A stretch of 64,000 nucleotides of DNA from JAHBXL01 sp964409775 (GTDB lineage: Bacteria > Planctomycetota > Phycisphaerae > Phycisphaerales > UBA1924), in assembly GCA_964409775.1 (NCBI GenBank), contig CAYPEI010000005.1, forward strand, positions 62,001-126,000, written 5' to 3'. The translations under genes and the position numbers were made by a program. Below, piece by piece: positions 61,293 through 64,000 of the stretch; position 1 is the first letter of the stretch, and each line of letters opens with the position of its first letter. The notes below the pieces were generated by a model. It did no database searches and was not told the origin of the DNA. It worked only from the letters and a program-made list of their open reading frames with translations.

Positions 61293-61395
61293 TGTGCGTT
61301 GCGCTTTCTGGGGTCCCAGCCGAGCGAGGTGGCCCCGATGGATGGATCCGAGTGGAGAGGACCGGCTTCGTGAACCGACGCGAACCCTCAGACTG

Positions 61396-63414
61396 CTACG
61401 GCCCCGCTCGAGCGACCGCCTCGGCCCGATCGAGACGGGCCGACTCCGCGGCCATGGCGACGGGGAGGTCGTCGTCATCCGGGCCGATGGAGTCCAGTTT
61501 CCGGGCAAGTGCGGCCATGGCGGCGGGTTCGCCAGACAGCGCCAACTCCGCCGCGGCTCTCGCCCTCGCGGCAAGGGTGGGCCCGTGCTCGAGTTGCCGG
61601 ATCCACGCGTTGAGATCCTGCCCGATCTCGTGATCACAGAGCACGGTCATGCCGGGATCGACGCTCACGCTATCGGGCCGGCGCGGGAGTTGGAAAGTCC
61701 CCTGGCCGGTTCTGGAGTCACAGACCACGAACACGGTCCGGCCGCGGCGGTCGCCCTCCGGCAGTTCCAGCCATACCGGGAGCACGAACGCATACGCCGG
61801 GTTGTAGGCGTCGATCAACTGGGTCTGCTCGACACGGATGGTGAGTGTGCCCACGGACGAACCCTCGCTCGAATCGGTCCCTTCCCAGGCAAGGTCGACG
61901 CGCAGTTTCGGGTGGCCGGGTCGGAAGACCCACTGATCAAAGAACCGCTCGAGCGACTCGCCGCTGGCTTCTTCCAGCGCGAGTCGGAAGTCGTCTGTCT
62001 CCGTCTGGTTGAAGCGATGCGTAGCGAGGTAGTTGCGTACTCCCTTCCAGAACAGGTCCTCCCCGAGACGCTTCCGGAGCATGTGCAGCACCACACCGCC
62101 TCGGTCGTAGGGATTCTCCGCGGCGTAGAACCGCTGGTCGGGGTTTCGGTACAGGTTTGTCACCAGCGCCGTCGCCCGGGGGCTTGTTCGGCCGCTCGTC
62201 CGTGCGATGACCGACGACAGTTTCTCGTAGATGACACCGTCGTAGCGCTGGCGGCCGCGACTCTTCTCGGCCCAGAGCGCCTCGCCAAAGGTCGCCCACC
62301 CCTCGTTCAGCCACAGGTGCTCCCACGAACGGCATGTAACCAGATCTCCGAACCACTGGTGGACCAGTTCGTGGGCGATGATCCCGTCGACGGCGCCGCC
62401 GGCGCCGCCCCTTCCGAACATCCCCTGCAGCGTGGTTGCGGACGTGTTCTCCATGGCGCCCGCCGCGAAGTCCCGACACAGGATCTGGGCGTACTTGTCC
62501 CACGGGAATGGTGTGCCGAACAACTGCTCAAAGTGGGCGATCATCGCGGGCGTGTTCGCAAAGTTCTGACGGACCGCCTCGCCGGCTCCGAGCGGGCCGT
62601 ACACCGGCATCGCCAGACCGGGCCGGGCCGAGCCGGGCCCGCCGAGATTCGCGACTTCGAACCGGGAGACGACCAGCGTCACGAGGTAGAAGGCGTGCGG
62701 GGCGTCCTGCACCCAGTGGTAGGTCCGTCGGCGCGGTTTCCCGCCTGTCGCGGGGTGATGGGTGATCGAGGCCAGCCTTCCGTTCGAGACGGCTTCGTAC
62801 GGGTCGGGCACGGTCACCACGATCTCGGTGGCGAGCCGCTCATTGGGGAAGTCGTGACAGGGAAACCACAGGTGGTTGCTCTGCGGCTGCCCCTGTGCAT
62901 GGCACATGAAGTCCTCTTCGGGCGTGCGGCGATCATCGGTGGAGAACGTGAGGCCCGCGCCGCGGCCACCGGGCTTGTCGGCGGAGTAGGTGATCCGCAG
63001 GCGTGCCCTCGCATCAACCGCGAGCGCCTTCGGAAAGCGAACAAGCAGTTTGTCCTTGGTCGGGCGTTCGAAGTCGCACGCGGAGCCCGTGCCGGAGTCG
63101 CCTTCGAAGTACGTGACGCTCTGCACTGTGAGCGCGGGGCCGCAGTCCAGCGTCAACGAGGGGCGCGGGCTTCCAAGTCCGGTGAACCAGAGTTCCTCGA
63201 CCGCGTCGAACTGCGGCTTGCTCATATCCGGGATTTCGAGCGTGAGCCGCAGGCGCGTGTAGTCGACGAGCACATCCGGCGGCCAGACGCGGCGGTCCTG
63301 CCCGGTGTCCGGATCAAGCCGCGGATCGCTTTCCTGACCCGTGGCGGACTGGGTCGTCGCTGAAACTGCGAGCAGGACCGACACAAGGCTCAGGACGGGG
63401 AAACGGTGCAGCAT
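61396..63414 (-). CDS. exported M1-family metallopeptidase
   Basis: This 672-residue protein has a signal peptide (ATG 63414; RFPVLSLVSVLLAVSATTQS) and an M1 aminopeptidase domain with GAMEN at about residues 319-323 and the zinc site HELVH...E at His348, Glu349, His352 and Glu371. It is a paralogue of the next gene, with similar blocks WFPCHDFPNER, FPWDKY and LITCRSWEH-like in both, but lacks the long helical tail, ending shortly after a single helical segment. It may be a leukotriene-A4-hydrolase-like or alanyl aminopeptidase-like exported enzyme. Confidence 0.92.
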   Translation of the reverse strand: MLHRFPVLSLVSVLLAVSATTQSATGQESDPRLDPDTGQDRRVWPPDVLVDYTRLRLTLEIPDMSKPQFDAVEELWFTGLGSPRPSLTLDCGPALTVQSVTYFEGDSGTGSACDFERPTKDKLLVRFPKALAVDARARLRITYSADKPGGRGAGLTFSTDDRRTPEEDFMCHAQGQPQSNHLWFPCHDFPNERLATEIVVTVPDPYEAVSNGRLASITHHPATGGKPRRRTYHWVQDAPHAFYLVTLVVSRFEVANLGGPGSARPGLAMPVYGPLGAGEAVRQNFANTPAMIAHFEQLFGTPFPWDKYAQILCRDFAAGAMENTSATTLQGMFGRGGAGGAVDGIIAHELVHQWFGDLVTCRSWEHLWLNEGWATFGEALWAEKSRGRQRYDGVIYEKLSSVIARTSGRTSPRATALVTNLYRNPDQRFYAAENPYDRGGVVLHMLRKRLGEDLFWKGVRNYLATHRFNQTETDDFRLALEEASGESLERFFDQWVFRPGHPKLRVDLAWEGTDSSEGSSVGTLTIRVEQTQLIDAYNPAYAFVLPVWLELPEGDRRGRTVFVVCDSRTGQGTFQLPRRPDSVSVDPGMTVLCDHEIGQDLNAWIRQLEHGPTLAARARAAAELALSGEPAAMAALARKLDSIGPDDDDLPVAMAAESARLDRAEAVARAGP

Positions 63415-63478
63415 GCGCTCATGGTACCGCAAAGGGCGGAATGGTGTCCCTTTGACGCCCTGGTGCTGCCCGATTGGC

Positions 63479-64000
63479 TCAGCCCTTTCTCCAGAGTCCG
63501 CCGCCGTACACGGCCGCCGGGCCGAGGTCTTCGGCGATTCGGATGAGTTGGTTGTACTTTGCGTTTCGGTCCGAGCGGCATGGTGCGCCGGTCTTGATCT
63601 GCCCGCAGTTGGTCGCCACGGCGAGGTCGGCGATGATCGCATCCTCGGTCTCGCCGGACCGGTGGCTCATGACGGCGGCATAGCCGTTGCGATGGGCGAG
63701 ATTCACGGCGTTAAAGGTCTCGGTCAGGGTGCCGATCTGGTTGACCTTGACGAGGATCGCATTGCCGCAGCCCTCGTCGATGCCTCGTTGCAGGAACTTC
63801 GGGTTCGTGACAAACAAGTCGTCACCCACAAGTTGCACCTTTGCACCAAGGGCCGTCGTCAGGTCCTTCCAGCCCTTCCAGTCACCCTCGGCAAGGCCGT
63901 CCTCGAGCACACGGATCGGGTACTTCCTGCACCAGGCGCTCCACAACTCGATCATGTCATCTGAAGATGCGATCTTCTTTGGGTCGCTCTTGAAGAAGCA
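63479..64000 (-). CDS. eno: enolase, C-terminal part (5' end outside the window)
   Basis: The last 173 or so residues of enolase are present, reading leftward; the frame is open through position 64000, so the N-terminal part lies beyond the window. Enolase dehydrates 2-phosphoglycerate to phosphoenolpyruvate in glycolysis. The magnesium and catalytic blocks are visible: LEDGLAEGDW, QLVGDDLFVTN, ILVKVNQIGTLTET (Lys) and SHRSGETED, then QIKTGAPCRSDRNAKYNQLI. The missing N-terminal part is not a truncation of the gene. Confidence 0.96.
   Translation of the reverse strand, partial: CFFKSDPKKIASSDDMIELWSAWCRKYPIRVLEDGLAEGDWKGWKDLTTALGAKVQLVGDDLFVTNPKFLQRGIDEGCGNAILVKVNQIGTLTETFNAVNLAHRNGYAAVMSHRSGETEDAIIADLAVATNCGQIKTGAPCRSDRNAKYNQLIRIAEDLGPAAVYGGGLWRKG

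Noticed and set aside
1..64000. rRNA, tRNA or CRISPR features
   Set aside because: No rRNA conserved stretches, no cloverleaf with a GGTTCGA-type T loop outside genes, and no regularly spaced repeats were seen by eye; a covariance-model scan would be needed for certainty.

Overview
The window is GC-rich (by eye about two thirds G+C), densely coded DNA from a Gram-negative bacterium. The best reading is a planctomycete (Planctomycetota), probably of the Phycisphaerae type. The grounds are an LptA/OstA-like protein, lipoproteins with lipoboxes, a beta-barrel porin-like protein, a stand-alone pilin-like protein of the planctomycete type (prepilin helix plus globular domain), two groEL genes, a staphyloxanthin-type carotenoid cluster and scattered nuo genes. 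This placement is inference; no rRNA or tRNA gene is present to test it. I support 58 protein-coding genes, two of them cut by the window edges (an LptA/OstA-like protein at the left, enolase at the right).

Layout. 1-8.5 kb: end of an LptA/OstA-like gene, an isolated nuoC overlapping an unknown gene, then a rightward set with a TolB-like beta-propeller lipoprotein, a CsgG/LpoB-like lipoprotein, a small orphan and a Xer recombinase closed by a clear terminator. 8.5-18.7 kb: queG; a leftward group (membrane protein, DUF4442 hotdog protein, metallo-beta-lactamase-fold hydrolase, porin-like protein, BatA/VWA protein, rlmE); rightward YhaM-like nuclease and Lon-N-like protein. 18.7-26.4 kb: a carotenoid locus resembling staphyloxanthin biosynthesis (desaturase facing oxidase-like enzyme, aldehyde dehydrogenase, acyltransferase, glycosyltransferase, peroxiredoxin), with stop/start overlaps through the leftward arm. 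26.4-36.4 kb: two metallo-beta-lactamase-fold proteins, a CBS-containing site-2 protease, an exported hydrolase and beta-propeller pair, a pilin-like protein, an EAL-CBS signalling protein and an isolated nuoA.

36.7-47.9 kb: twelve co-directional genes that form the most striking region: groEL1, a 68-residue unknown, groES, four tandem translationally coupled sulfotransferases, groEL2, dnaJ, grpE, an FmdB-type zinc ribbon and acpS. The sulfotransferase block sits inside the chaperone genes. 48-55 kb: mscL, lipoproteins, a methyltransferase, a DUF2325-like zinc protein coupled to a membrane RsbU-type phosphatase, a SugE-like exporter and an MsrB-MsrA fusion. 55-64 kb: nadC, a HIT protein, mutL, two tandem M1-family peptidases and the 3' part of enolase.

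Most adjacent co-directional genes are close or overlap by 1, 4 or 11 bases, so translational coupling is a recurrent theme. I found no insertion sequence, prophage, CRISPR array, rRNA or tRNA.
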